A stretch of DNA of 64,000 nt from Limimaricola soesokkakensis. Lineage in GTDB: Bacteria > Pseudomonadota > Alphaproteobacteria > Rhodobacterales > Rhodobacteraceae. Position 1 is the stretch's first letter; the number at the start of each line of letters is the position of its first letter. Shown in pieces: positions 17,481 through 27,717 of this stretch. A program made the position numbers and the translations under genes. A model generated the notes under the pieces. The model did not search any database. It was given only the letters and a program-made list of their open reading frames with translations, and was not told the origin of the DNA. Where the stretch lies: the NCBI RefSeq assembly GCF_900172345.1, contig NZ_FWFY01000001.1, positions 62,001 to 126,000 of the forward strand, read 5' to 3'.

Positions 17481-18653
17481 CTACCCGCGCGCGCCCGCAC
17501 CGGTCGCGGCCCGGCCCCGCGCGGCACCCAGAGCCGATTTCAGCTCGCTCTCCATCCGCCGCAGCTCGGCCTCGGCCTCGGCGCGGCGGCGCTTGCCCTC
17601 ATCGGCGATGTTCAGGCTCTCGTCGATCGTGGCGATCAGGTCGGCATTGGCCGCCTTCACCGCCTCGATGTCGAACACGCCGCGCTCCATCTCGGTGCGG
17701 ATCGCCTTGTTGGCCGATCGCAGGTTCTCGGCGTTTGAGCGCAGCAGGTCGTTCGTCAGATCGTTGGCCTCGCGCACCGCGCCTGCCGCCGCCGCGCCGC
17801 GCTGGATCGTCACCGCCTGCGCGAGCTGCGTCTCCCATAGCGGCACGGTGTTCACCAAGGTCGAGTTGATCTTGGTGACGAGCGACTTGTCGTTCTCCTG
17901 CACCAGCCGGATCGAGGGCAGCGACTGCATCGTCACCTGCCGGGTGAGCTTCAGATCATGCACCCGGCGCTCCAGATCGTCGCGCGCGGCGCGCATGTCG
18001 CGCAGCTCCTGCGCCGCCATCACCTGCGCCTCCTCCGAGGCGGCTTCCATTCGGGCCTGCTGCGCAGGGATCTCCTTGTCGTCGATCTCCTTCAGCCGTG
18101 CCTCGCCGGCGGCGATGTAGAGCGCCAGCTCGTCGTAGAAGGCCAGTGTCTTGTCATAGAGCACGTCGAGGCTCTCGATGTCCTTCATCAGCGCATGCTC
18201 ATGGCGCAGCAGCTCGTCGGTGATCCGGTCGATCTGGCCCTGCACCTCGCGGTAGCGCTCGGTGAACTTGGCCAGCGGCTTGGCCCGGCCCATCAGCTTG
18301 TCCCAGAGCGAGCGCTTGCGGTTCGGGTCGAGCTCGCCCACGTCGAAGCCGCGGATCGTGGCGACGATGTCGCGCAGGCTGTCGCCCGCCGGACCCACAT
18401 CCTTGTTCTGCACCCCGGCCAGCATCGACTGGCTGATCTGCTGCAACTCGGCCTGCGCGCCGGAGCCGAAGCGCACGATGGAATTGGTGTCGCCCAGATC
18501 GATCTCGGTCATCCGGCGGCGGATCTCGGCGCTCTGTTCCGGCGCCGCCTGCTCCAGCGTCAGCTCGCCGCTCGGTTCGGGCAGGCGGCTCTGGTTCAGC
18601 GTCTCGATCTCGGCCAGGCGGGCTGCGGCCGCGTCGCGGGTCTTGTCGGACAT
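17481..18653 (-). CDS. telA: TelA-family toxic anion resistance protein
   Basis: A 390-residue, highly charged, mostly helical protein of the TelA family. Recognisable stretches include DVGELDPN with KRSLWDKLMGR, then long coiled-coil-prone helices (about 90-370) with the family's IPLWETQL-like segment reading NTVPLWETQLAQAV. TelA proteins were first linked to tellurite and antimicrobial resistance; the molecular role is unknown. The start is ambiguous: ATG 18653 overlaps the xpaC stop as TGATG, while GTG 18656, one codon upstream, is nearer to AAGGG. XpaC and TelA genes are frequent neighbours in bacteria, so the pair supports both identifications. Confidence 0.9.
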   Translation of the reverse strand: MSDKTRDAAAARLAEIETLNQSRLPEPSGELTLEQAAPEQSAEIRRRMTEIDLGDTNSIVRFGSGAQAELQQISQSMLAGVQNKDVGPAGDSLRDIVATIRGFDVGELDPNRKRSLWDKLMGRAKPLAKFTERYREVQGQIDRITDELLRHEHALMKDIESLDVLYDKTLAFYDELALYIAAGEARLKEIDDKEIPAQQARMEAASEEAQVMAAQELRDMRAARDDLERRVHDLKLTRQVTMQSLPSIRLVQENDKSLVTKINSTLVNTVPLWETQLAQAVTIQRGAAAAGAVREANDLTNDLLRSNAENLRSANKAIRTEMERGVFDIEAVKAANADLIATIDESLNIADEGKRRRAEAEAELRRMESELKSALGAARGRAATGAGARG

Positions 18654-19549
18654 CACTCGTTCCCTTCTTCAGACTTCGCCACAACGCCTTCGCGCGCCAG
18701 CCGGTCCCGCAATACCCGGATCTCGATATCCATGTCGGTCCGGTCCGAGAGCAGCATCGTCTCGGTCCGGGCCGCGAAGTTGCGGTCGAGATCCGTCAGG
18801 AGCGATTCATACTCGGCCCGGGCGGCGCTGTCGCGGTTGCGGGACCAGAGATCGGCAAATTTCACCGAAGCATCGCGCGCGCCCATCAGATAGACGCCAA
18901 GATAGCGCCGCGCCTGCGTCAGGTCGCGCGGATCGCGCTCCACGGTGCGGATCATCTCCCGCGCCCGGGCCTGAAAGGCGGCGACGCGCTCGTCGAGGCG
19001 GCGGTCACGCAGACCAGCGATCGCCTCGCGCATCTGCGCGAGATAGCTCTCGGCCTCGTCGACCACCTTCGCCACGCGGTCCTGCTGGTGATCGTCGACG
19101 CCCTCGATGCGCTTGTCGGACAGGGGGTCGATGCCGAAGGCCGCGACATGCAGCCCCGCGGCGGCGATGCCATAGAGCGCCGCGCCGATCACCCCGCCAT
19201 CGCCGGACCAGGCCGCCAGAGCCACGCCGACGCCGGTCAGCGCCGAGGCCATCATCTTGCGCGGCCAGGCGGGGCGGCGGGCGACCGGGCGGGCGCGCCA
19301 CTCGGCCTCGGCGCGCAGCCCGTCGCGCAGCAGGAACGCGGCCGCGGTAAGCACGCCCGCGCCGAGCAGCCCCGCGACCAGCCCGGCCGGCCCGGCGCCG
19401 AGCGAAAACAGCGCCAGCAGGGCCGGGGGCACGAAGAGCAGGTTCACCCGCGCGCCCGCCGGATCGACGCGCGCGGTATCGCGCGGATCGGGGGCGGCGG
19501 GGCCGCCCTGCTGTCCGGGGCTGTAGCGCCCGCCGAAGCGCCGCGCCAT
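18653..19549 (-). CDS. xpaC: XpaC-family membrane protein
   Basis: A 298-residue protein of the XpaC family (named after a B. subtilis gene affecting 5-bromo-4-chloroindolyl phosphate hydrolysis). The N-terminal 35 residues are Pro/Gly-rich. Hydrophobic segments at about 36-75 and 95-140 suggest two hairpin-like membrane regions, and the C-terminal half (about 145-290) is a charged helical domain with conserved-looking YLAQMREAIAGL and a coiled-coil tail. The start overlaps the stop of the small membrane protein gene (TGATG) and its stop overlaps the telA start, so three genes are translationally chained. Confidence 0.84.
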   Translation of the reverse strand: MARRFGGRYSPGQQGGPAAPDPRDTARVDPAGARVNLLFVPPALLALFSLGAGPAGLVAGLLGAGVLTAAAFLLRDGLRAEAEWRARPVARRPAWPRKMMASALTGVGVALAAWSGDGGVIGAALYGIAAAGLHVAAFGIDPLSDKRIEGVDDHQQDRVAKVVDEAESYLAQMREAIAGLRDRRLDERVAAFQARAREMIRTVERDPRDLTQARRYLGVYLMGARDASVKFADLWSRNRDSAARAEYESLLTDLDRNFAARTETMLLSDRTDMDIEIRVLRDRLAREGVVAKSEEGNE

Positions 19550-19761
19550 CAGCCGGCCCCCAGAAGGCCGGTGGCGGTGCCGGCCATCAAGGCCAGCAGC
19601 ACGAGATAGGCGATGGTACGGAACGGCGCGGGCATGGCGTCCTCCTGTGTGGCTGGCAACGCCGCGCGGCGCTGCGACATGCCGCGCAGCACCGCGAGGA
19701 ATTGCGCCCCGGCAAAGACCAGCGCGGAGGCGACAAGGAGCAACAGAATCAATCGCGTCAT
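19549..19761 (-). CDS. Small two-helix membrane protein leading the XpaC-TelA operon
   Basis: A 70-residue protein with two predicted transmembrane helices (about 3-24 and 47-67) joined by a short polar loop with RRAALPATQEDAMP. I do not recognise a family. It is the first gene of the six-gene run and its stop overlaps the xpaC start by one base, which argues that it is a real component. The upstream 66 bases to the rluB stop are the only room for the operon promoter unless transcription reads through from rluB. Confidence 0.62.
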   Translation of the reverse strand: MTRLILLLLVASALVFAGAQFLAVLRGMSQRRAALPATQEDAMPAPFRTIAYLVLLALMAGTATGLLGAG

Positions 19762-19827
19762 GGCCGGGCGGTCCCTTGACTAGGCACTTTGATAATAGGG
19801 GGTGCCGCGCGGCTTTTCGAGGGGCGC

Positions 19828-20892
19828 TCAGCGTTTGGGAGGCTTGATGCCCCGGTTGTCTCCCGGTCCACCGCGCGTCGGGCGGTCGGTTTTCGGCCCG
19901 GACCTATCGCCCTTTGGGCTGGGCCGCTGGTTTCCGGGGCCAAGGCGGTCGCCGCCGCCCGAGGCTTTTGCCCCGAACACGCGGCCGGTGCCGCCGGGCC
20001 GCTTGGCCGCGTCGGGCGCGGTCCCCTTGGCCGAGCCCGATCGCTTGGCCTCGCTCGCCTGCTTGCGCGCGCCGCCGGGCCCCTTGGGGCCGCCGCCGCG
20101 GAGGCCGGGTTTGGCACCGGTGCTGCCATCGGGGCGGCGGCGCTGCACCTTGGGGCCATCGCTTTCGCCGAGTTGCTCGCGCAGCACCTTGGGACGGATT
20201 TCTTCGACCTCGCCGGGCTCGAGATTGCCGATCTGGAACGGGCCGTAGCTGATCCGGATCAGCCGGTTCACCGTCACGTCCAGCGCCGCCATGGCGCGGC
20301 GGATCTCGCGGTTCTTGCCCTCGCGCAGCCCGATCGTCAGCCAGGCGTTTGCGCCCTGCTGGCGGTCGAAGGTCACCTGCATCGGCTGGTAGTCGACGCC
20401 TTCGACCGAGATGCCCTTGCGCAGCCGGTCGAGCTTTTCCTCGCTGACCGAACCGTTGATCCGTACCCGGTAGCGGCGCAGCCAGCCGGTCGAGGGCAGC
20501 TCCAGCCGCCGCTTCAGTTCGCCGTCATTGGTCAGCAGCAACAACCCCTCGGAGTTGAGGTCGAGCCGGCCCACGCTCATCACGCGCGGCATGTCTTCGG
20601 GCAGATCGTCGAAGACGGTCTTGCGGCCCTTCTCGTCCGAGGCGCTGGTCACCAGCCCGGCGGGTTTGTGATAGAGCCAGAGCCGCGCCGGTTCGGGCGC
20701 GGCCAATGGCGCGCCGTCGACGGTGATGCGGTCCGTCGCGGTGACGTTCAGCGCCGGGCTGAAGATCCGCTCGCCGTTCACCTTGACGCGGCCGTCCTCG
20801 ATCATGCGCTCCGCCTCGCGCCGCGAGGCAACGCCTGCGCGGGAGAGAACCTTGGCGATCCGGTCGCCCTCGGGGGTGTCGTTCTTGTCCAT
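19828..20892 (-). CDS. rluB: rRNA pseudouridine synthase (RsuA/RluB family)
   Basis: A 354-residue enzyme. An N-terminal S4 RNA-binding domain (about 10-70: RIAKVLSRAGVASRREAERMI) is followed by the pseudouridine synthase domain (about 75-240) containing MSVGRLDLNSEGLLLLTND with the catalytic Asp in the GRLD motif, and KNREIRRAM near its end. This group includes RluB (23S U2605) and RsuA (16S U516); RluB is the usual assignment for the long alphaproteobacterial form. The last ~110 residues are a basic, Gly/Pro/Lys/Arg-rich low-complexity tail, probably a nonspecific RNA-binding extension. ATG 20892 gives the standard N-terminus although its ribosome-binding site is weak. Confidence 0.88.
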   Translation of the reverse strand: MDKNDTPEGDRIAKVLSRAGVASRREAERMIEDGRVKVNGERIFSPALNVTATDRITVDGAPLAAPEPARLWLYHKPAGLVTSASDEKGRKTVFDDLPEDMPRVMSVGRLDLNSEGLLLLTNDGELKRRLELPSTGWLRRYRVRINGSVSEEKLDRLRKGISVEGVDYQPMQVTFDRQQGANAWLTIGLREGKNREIRRAMAALDVTVNRLIRISYGPFQIGNLEPGEVEEIRPKVLREQLGESDGPKVQRRRPDGSTGAKPGLRGGGPKGPGGARKQASEAKRSGSAKGTAPDAAKRPGGTGRVFGAKASGGGDRLGPGNQRPSPKGDRSGPKTDRPTRGGPGDNRGIKPPKR

Positions 20893-20956
20893 CTTCCCGC
20901 CATACCCGCTTGCGCGGTCCCTTGCCAGCGCCGCGCGTGCCGGGGCATCAGGGCGC

Positions 20957-21412
20957 ATGAGGTTTCACTCGCACATGGATCTGGCGCTGGCCGAGGCGCG
21001 CGCCGCCGCCACGCGCGGCGAAGTGCCCGTAGGCGCGGTGGTGGCGGATGCCTCGGGCGCGGTGATCGCACGCGCCGGCAACCGGACCCGCGAGCTGTGC
21101 GACCCCACGGCCCATGCCGAAATGCTGGCGATCCGCGCCGCCTGCGTGGCGCTGGGCTCCGAGCGGCTCACGGGTTGCGCGCTCTGGGTGACGCTGGAGC
21201 CGTGCCCGATGTGCGCCGCCGCCATCTCCTTCGCCCGCATCGCAAGACTGCATTACGGCGCGGCGGACCCCAAGTCGGGCGGCGTCGCGCAAGGGGCGCG
21301 GGTGTTCGCGCATCCGCAATGCCACCACCGGCCTGAGATTTTCGATGGCATCGCGGAGGCGGAGGCCGAGGCGTTGCTGACCCGGTTCTTCGCGGGGCTT
21401 CGCAAGGGGTGA
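20957..21412 (+). CDS. tadA: tRNA-specific adenosine deaminase
   Basis: A 151-residue zinc deaminase that converts A34 to inosine in tRNA-Arg(ACG). Zinc and catalytic residues are visible: HAE with His53 and Glu55, and PCPMC with Cys83 and Cys86. The fold begins MDLALAEARAAATRGEVPVGAVV, shortened here to its recognisable core. It is divergent from rluB with the two starts only about 65 bases apart. The start at 20957 is chosen for the usual N-terminus. Downstream is one copy of the TGCGTATTT motif. Confidence 0.94.
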   Translation: MRFHSHMDLALAEARAAATRGEVPVGAVVADASGAVIARAGNRTRELCDPTAHAEMLAIRAACVALGSERLTGCALWVTLEPCPMCAAAISFARIARLHYGAADPKSGGVAQGARVFAHPQCHHRPEIFDGIAEAEAEALLTRFFAGLRKG

Positions 21413-21441
21413 GCCGAGTGCGCGGGGGCGATGTGGCGCCA

Positions 21442-21461
21442 TGCGTATTTTCGGAAAGATG
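21442..21461 (+). repeat. TGCGTATTT intergenic motif, copy A
   Basis: TGCGTATTTTCGGAAAGATG, about 30 bases after the tadA stop and in the same orientation as tadA. Related copies follow the genes ending at 36414 (+), 36533 (-) and 59141 (+). Function unknown; it may be a 3'-end processing or transcript-end signal. Confidence 0.5.
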
Positions 21462-21547
21462 AACCTGGGGGGCGGGGCGGAAGAATTGATCGATCACCTG
21501 TGGGGCGGGTTCTGGACTTGGCGGCGGCCCGGCCCGATATTGTGGCC

Positions 21548-23515
21548 ATGAGTCTACCTCCCGGTTTCCTCGACGAATTGCGCACGCGTCTCAGCCTCGG
21601 CCAGGTGGTCGGGCGCAAGGTCGCGTGGGACATGAAGAAGTCGAACCAGGGCAAGGGCGACTTCTGGGCGCCATGTCCGTTCCACCAGGAAAAATCGGCG
21701 AGCTTTCACGTCGATGACCGCAAGGGCTTCTACTACTGCTTCGGCTGCCACGCGAAGGGCGACGCGATCTCCTTCGTGCGCGAGACCGAGAATGTCGACT
21801 TCATCGACGCGGTGAAAATCCTCGCCGCTGAGGCGGGCCTGCCGATGCCCGAGCGTGACCCGCAGGCGCAGAAGAAGGCGGATCGCCGTTCCGAGCTGGT
21901 CGAGGTGATGGAGCAGGCGGTGCAATGGTTCCGCATGCAGCTCAAGACCAACGCCGCAAGCGCCGCGCGCGACTACCTTGCCGGGCGCGGCCTCGATCCG
22001 GAAGCGCAGGCGCGCTGGGAGCTGGGTTTTGCCCCCGACGACCGCGCCGCGCTGACCCGGGCACTCAAGGGCAAGGGTATTGCCGAGGAGATGATCGTCG
22101 CGGCCGGTCTCGCGGCGAAACCCGAGGGCGGTGGCGCGATTTACGACCGGTTCCGGGGGCGCATCATCTTCCCGATCCGCGACGGGCGCGGCCGCGCCAT
22201 CGCGCTGGGCGGGCGGGCGATGGATCCGAACGCACGCGCGAAATACCTCAACTCGCCGGAGACCGAGCTCTTCGACAAAGGCCGCAACCTCTACAATCTC
22301 GCGCCCGCGCGCGAGGCCGCCGGCAAGGGGGCGCCGCTCGTGGTGGCCGAGGGCTACATGGACGTGATCGCTCTGTCCGAGGCCGGGTTGAAGGCGGCGG
22401 TGGCGCCGCTGGGCACCGCCGTTACCGAGAGCCAGCTGCAGTTGATGTGGCGCGTCCATCCCGAGCCGGTGATCGCGCTCGACGGCGACGCGGCCGGTTT
22501 GCGCGCCGCGCGGCGGGTCATCGATCTGGCGCTGCCGCTGATCGGCGCGGGACACGGCCTGCGATTCGCGCTGATGCCGGAGGGGCTCGACCCCGACGAC
22601 CTGATCCGCGCCAAGGGCGCGGGCGCCATGCGCGAGATCGTGTCGAACGCGCAGCCGATGGTGCAGTTGCTGTGGCGGCGCGAAACCGAGGGGCATGATT
22701 TCGACAGCCCCGAACGGCGCGCCGCTCTCGACAAGCGGCTGCGCGACGCGGTGGCGCTGATCCGCGATCCCGACCTGCGCGGCCATTACGAGCAGGAACT
22801 GAAGCGGCTGAAATGGGAGCTGTTCAACCCGCGCCGCCAGAACGGTCCGACCCGGATCGACCGGGGTGGCAAGGGCGGCTTTTTCAAGCCGGGCCAACTG
22901 CCGTTGGCGCCCAGCCCCTCGGCGCGCGCCTCGATGCTCGCGACCGGCGGCGCAGTCGAGGATCATCTGCGCGAAGCGGTGATCCTCGCGACGCTGATCG
23001 CGACGCCGCAGGTACTGCACGAGTTCGAACCGGCGCTGGAGCGGATGGAATGCCGCGATCCCGACCACGCCGCGCTGGTGCATGGCATACTTGCCTGCCA
23101 CCACGAGACCGATCTGCGCGGCGCGCTCGAGGCACGGCTCGGCGCGGAGGCTCTTGAAACCCTGTTCGCACAACGCCATGTGGCGATCAGCCCGGCGGTC
23201 CGGAAGCCCGGCGACCCCGAACTCGCGCGCATGTGCCTGGCCGAGGAACTGGCCAAGCTCGATGCGAGGCGCGGCCATGCGAGGGAACTCGCGGAGGCGG
23301 TCGAGGATCTGTCCGGGCTCAGTGACGAAGGGCTTACCTGGCGATTGTCACGCGCCGCCGAGGCACTCGACCGCGCCGGACGGGGCGATGGGGAGGATAC
23401 GACCGAATACGAGTACGGGACCAACGGCGCACCGATGCGGCGCGACGAAAGGTCCGAACTCGACGCGCTTCTGGGAACCATTGCCTTCGGCAAGGCAGGC
23501 CCAAAGGGCAGCTGA
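21548..23515 (+). CDS. dnaG: DNA primase
   Basis: A 655-residue replication primase that synthesises RNA primers at the fork. The N-terminal CHC2 zinc finger has Cys43, His46, Cys64 and Cys67 (CPFH and CFGC). The catalytic RNA polymerase/Toprim core spans about 120-440, with VVAEGYMDVIAL supplying the Glu and VIALDGDAAG the DxD metal site. The remainder is the DnaB-interacting C-terminal domain. ATG 21548 is used because it yields MSLPPGF directly before the primase fold; the frame is open further upstream (to 21431) without family-like sequence. It precedes rpoD, the remnant of the macromolecular synthesis operon order. Confidence 0.96.
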   Translation: MSLPPGFLDELRTRLSLGQVVGRKVAWDMKKSNQGKGDFWAPCPFHQEKSASFHVDDRKGFYYCFGCHAKGDAISFVRETENVDFIDAVKILAAEAGLPMPERDPQAQKKADRRSELVEVMEQAVQWFRMQLKTNAASAARDYLAGRGLDPEAQARWELGFAPDDRAALTRALKGKGIAEEMIVAAGLAAKPEGGGAIYDRFRGRIIFPIRDGRGRAIALGGRAMDPNARAKYLNSPETELFDKGRNLYNLAPAREAAGKGAPLVVAEGYMDVIALSEAGLKAAVAPLGTAVTESQLQLMWRVHPEPVIALDGDAAGLRAARRVIDLALPLIGAGHGLRFALMPEGLDPDDLIRAKGAGAMREIVSNAQPMVQLLWRRETEGHDFDSPERRAALDKRLRDAVALIRDPDLRGHYEQELKRLKWELFNPRRQNGPTRIDRGGKGGFFKPGQLPLAPSPSARASMLATGGAVEDHLREAVILATLIATPQVLHEFEPALERMECRDPDHAALVHGILACHHETDLRGALEARLGAEALETLFAQRHVAISPAVRKPGDPELARMCLAEELAKLDARRGHARELAEAVEDLSGLSDEGLTWRLSRAAEALDRAGRGDGEDTTEYEYGTNGAPMRRDERSELDALLGTIAFGKAGPKGS

Positions 23516-23609
23516 ATAGCAGCCCGTCGCATCCGATTCGGCGACGGACGTTGCGCATACATCAAAGAATCGGGCGCAGGGTGGTTGCGAATCGCGACCC
23601 TTGAGGGTT

Positions 23610-23628
23610 GATTCGGACAGTCCGAATC
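23610..23628. promoter_or_regulatory. Perfect 19-base palindrome upstream of rpoD
   Basis: GATTCGGAC-A-GTCCGAATC: nine-base arms around a single base, 46 bases before the rpoD start. The one-base centre does not suit an RNA hairpin but suits a dimeric DNA-binding protein. A TTGAGG element at 23601-23606 partly overlaps and could be a -35 with GAATCA (23624-23629) 17 bases on, so the palindrome may cover the core promoter. A second hairpin, CCGTCGC-N10-GCGACGG, sits at 23524-23547 just after dnaG. Confidence 0.45.
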
Positions 23629-23673
23629 ACTGCCCGGCGCTGGACAGGACGTTCACCGAACGAGGAGCCCTTC

Positions 23674-25665
<1,992 letters not shown>

Positions 25666-25687
25666 GTTCGTTCGGTTAGGTTCAGAT

Positions 25688-25716
25688 CGGCGGCGGGACA
25701 TCCCGCCGCCGTTTTT
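25688..25716 (+). terminator. Rho-independent terminator of rpoD
   Basis: An 11-bp perfect GC-rich stem (CGGCGGCGGGA with its complement), a minimal loop, and five T residues, 22 bases after the rpoD stop. Confidence 0.92.
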
Positions 25717-25790
25717 CGTATCTGCAACGCCGGGTTGACGGATCAGGGTCGAACCGTGAACATCGGCGCAGTTCCAGCAAGGATGCCCTC

Positions 25791-27338
25791 ATGCCCTCCG
25801 ATCCCCTCAGCCTCGTTGCCCTGGCCACTGCCCTCGTTCTGCTGATTTCCCTCGCAGTGACTATCACCGCCCTGAGAGGCGCGCGATCCACGCTTGCTGG
25901 GCTGCGCGGAGAGATGGAGGCGGGGCGGCGCGACGCCGACGAGATCCGCGGCCAGGCCGAGGGGCAGCGCACCCGGCTTGAGGAGCGCGAGCGCGAGCTG
26001 GCCGCGCTCAAGGACGAGCTGACGGCGGCGCGGCGCGCCCAGTTCGAGACCGAGGCGGCGCATGGCGAAACCCGCGCCGCCAAGGCGGCGCTGGAGGAGG
26101 CCAAGCGGGGGCTGGAACAGGCGCGCGACGACCTGAAAGGGCAGCTCTCGGGCATCACCGCCGAGATGCGCGAGCTGCAGGAGCGTCACGCGCAGCTGCA
26201 GTCCGACCATGCGACGCTGCAGGCCCGGAGCGCCGGCGAGATCGAGGCCGCAGAGACGCGCATCAAGGAACTCAAGGAGCTGCGGGAAGAGATGTCGCGC
26301 CGCTTCGAGGAACTGGCGACGAAAACCCTGCGCCAGACCGGGGAGGATTTCTCCAAAGCCAACACCCGGACGCTCACCGAACTGCTGACCCCGTTCCGCG
26401 ATCACGTCTCGCGCTTCGAGTCCGAGCTGCGGCAGGTTCATGGCAAGGCCGACGAGGAGCGCGCGCGGCTGGGTAAGCAGATCGAGATGCTGACCACCCA
26501 GTCCGAGACGATCCGCTCCGAGGCCGCCGCCCTCACTCGCGCGCTCAAGGGCGACAAGCAGAAGCAGGGCGCTTGGGGCGAGATGATCCTCGAACGCATC
26601 CTCGAAAGCTCGGGGCTGGAGCGCGACACCCATTATGTCGTGCAGGAGAGCCGCACCGACGAGCAGGGCGCGCGCTGGCGCCCCGACGTGGTAGTGAAGA
26701 TGCCGCGTGGCAAGAGCCTCGTGATCGACAGCAAGGTGAGCCTCGTGGCCTATGAGGCTGCCGTCAACGCCGAGACCGAGGAAGAGCGGGCACGGCACCT
26801 GCGCGAGCACGTGGCCTCCGTGCGCCGCCACATCGATCAGCTCGCTGCCAAGGGCTATCACGCGATGGAGGAGGGCTCGGTCGACTACGTGCTGATGTTC
26901 ATGCCGATCGAGGGTGCGCTCTCGGCGGCACTGGCCGAAAGCGGCGACCTGACCGCCTATGCGGTGTCCAAGGGGGTAGGAGTGATGACCCCCTCGACGT
27001 TGATGGTGACGCTGCGCACCGTCGATCATATCTGGACCGTCGAGCGGCGCGAGAGCAATGCCGAGGCGATCGCCGACCGGGCGGGCAAGCTCTACGACAA
27101 AGTCGCGAACTTCGTCGGCAACATGCAGCAGGTGGGCCGTGCCCTCGAACAGGCCAGCAAGGCGCATGGCGATGCGATGGGGCAGCTTTCGACCGGCAAT
27201 GGCAACGTGCTGCGGCAGATCGAAATGCTGAAATCCATGGGCGCGCGCACCCAGAAGAGCCTCGGCGTCGCATTCGACGGGGCCGATGAGGATGATCCGG
27301 CGCCGCGCGCCATCGGCGTGCAGGAGCCCGCCGAGTAG
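25791..27338 (+). CDS. rmuC: DNA recombination protein RmuC
   Basis: A 515-residue membrane-anchored protein of the RmuC family, which limits recombination at inverted repeats and is predicted to be a nuclease. There is one N-terminal transmembrane helix (about 5-27), then a long coiled coil (about 35-190). The conserved RmuC domain (about 195-460) carries the KGDKQKQGAWGE start, then RPDVVVKMP and LVIDSKVSLVAYE, where the last holds the Asp and Lys of a PD-(D/E)xK-like site. It is monocistronic: a terminator lies upstream and a 118-base gap without recognisable signals lies downstream. Confidence 0.95.
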   Translation: MPSDPLSLVALATALVLLISLAVTITALRGARSTLAGLRGEMEAGRRDADEIRGQAEGQRTRLEERERELAALKDELTAARRAQFETEAAHGETRAAKAALEEAKRGLEQARDDLKGQLSGITAEMRELQERHAQLQSDHATLQARSAGEIEAAETRIKELKELREEMSRRFEELATKTLRQTGEDFSKANTRTLTELLTPFRDHVSRFESELRQVHGKADEERARLGKQIEMLTTQSETIRSEAAALTRALKGDKQKQGAWGEMILERILESSGLERDTHYVVQESRTDEQGARWRPDVVVKMPRGKSLVIDSKVSLVAYEAAVNAETEEERARHLREHVASVRRHIDQLAAKGYHAMEEGSVDYVLMFMPIEGALSAALAESGDLTAYAVSKGVGVMTPSTLMVTLRTVDHIWTVERRESNAEAIADRAGKLYDKVANFVGNMQQVGRALEQASKAHGDAMGQLSTGNGNVLRQIEMLKSMGARTQKSLGVAFDGADEDDPAPRAIGVQEPAE

Positions 27339-27456
27339 CCTCTCGATGGGCGAGTGTTGCTGCTCGGACACTGGCCTCCAAGGTCATGTGAACTAGTTCG
27401 AAACCTTCTCCATGTTCCGGTGTTGGTCAGGCAGGATCGAGACGGGAGACACCGCC

Positions 27457-27714
27457 ATGAACAAGCTGATCGCCATCGCCTTTGCCGCCGCCATCACCAT
27501 GCCGCTGATGGGCGTCGCCCCGATCTTGTCCTCGGCCGCGGGCTTTGCCGACGTGACCGAGCCGGCCGCGCGCTATGACCTCGACGGCTCGATCGAGATC
27601 CCCGTAACTGCCGCCGAACTCGCGGATTGCCGGGCGACGCTGGAGCAGGTCTTCGTCGGCGCCGAGGGCGGTGCCGCCGGCAGCCCCTCGGTGCGCTGCG
27701 TCGTCATCGGCTGA
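27457..27714 (+). CDS. Small secreted hypothetical protein
   Basis: An 85-residue protein with a signal peptide (about 1-28) and a mature part of roughly 55 residues containing two cysteines (in LADCRATL and VRCVVIG) that could form a disulfide. No family is recognised. ATG 27457 sits after GGGAGA at suitable spacing. It ends with TGA, then one GCC codon, then the TTG used as start for the yjbQ gene in the same reading frame, so the two are closely linked in translation. Confidence 0.6.
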   Translation: MNKLIAIAFAAAITMPLMGVAPILSSAAGFADVTEPAARYDLDGSIEIPVTAAELADCRATLEQVFVGAEGGAAGSPSVRCVVIG

Positions 27715-27717
27715 GCC

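Noticed and set aside
14187-19761. Classical tellurite-resistance (Ter) operon
   Set aside because: TelA is present, but no TerC, TerD, TerB or TerY gene is seen, so calling it a tellurite operon would overstate the evidence.
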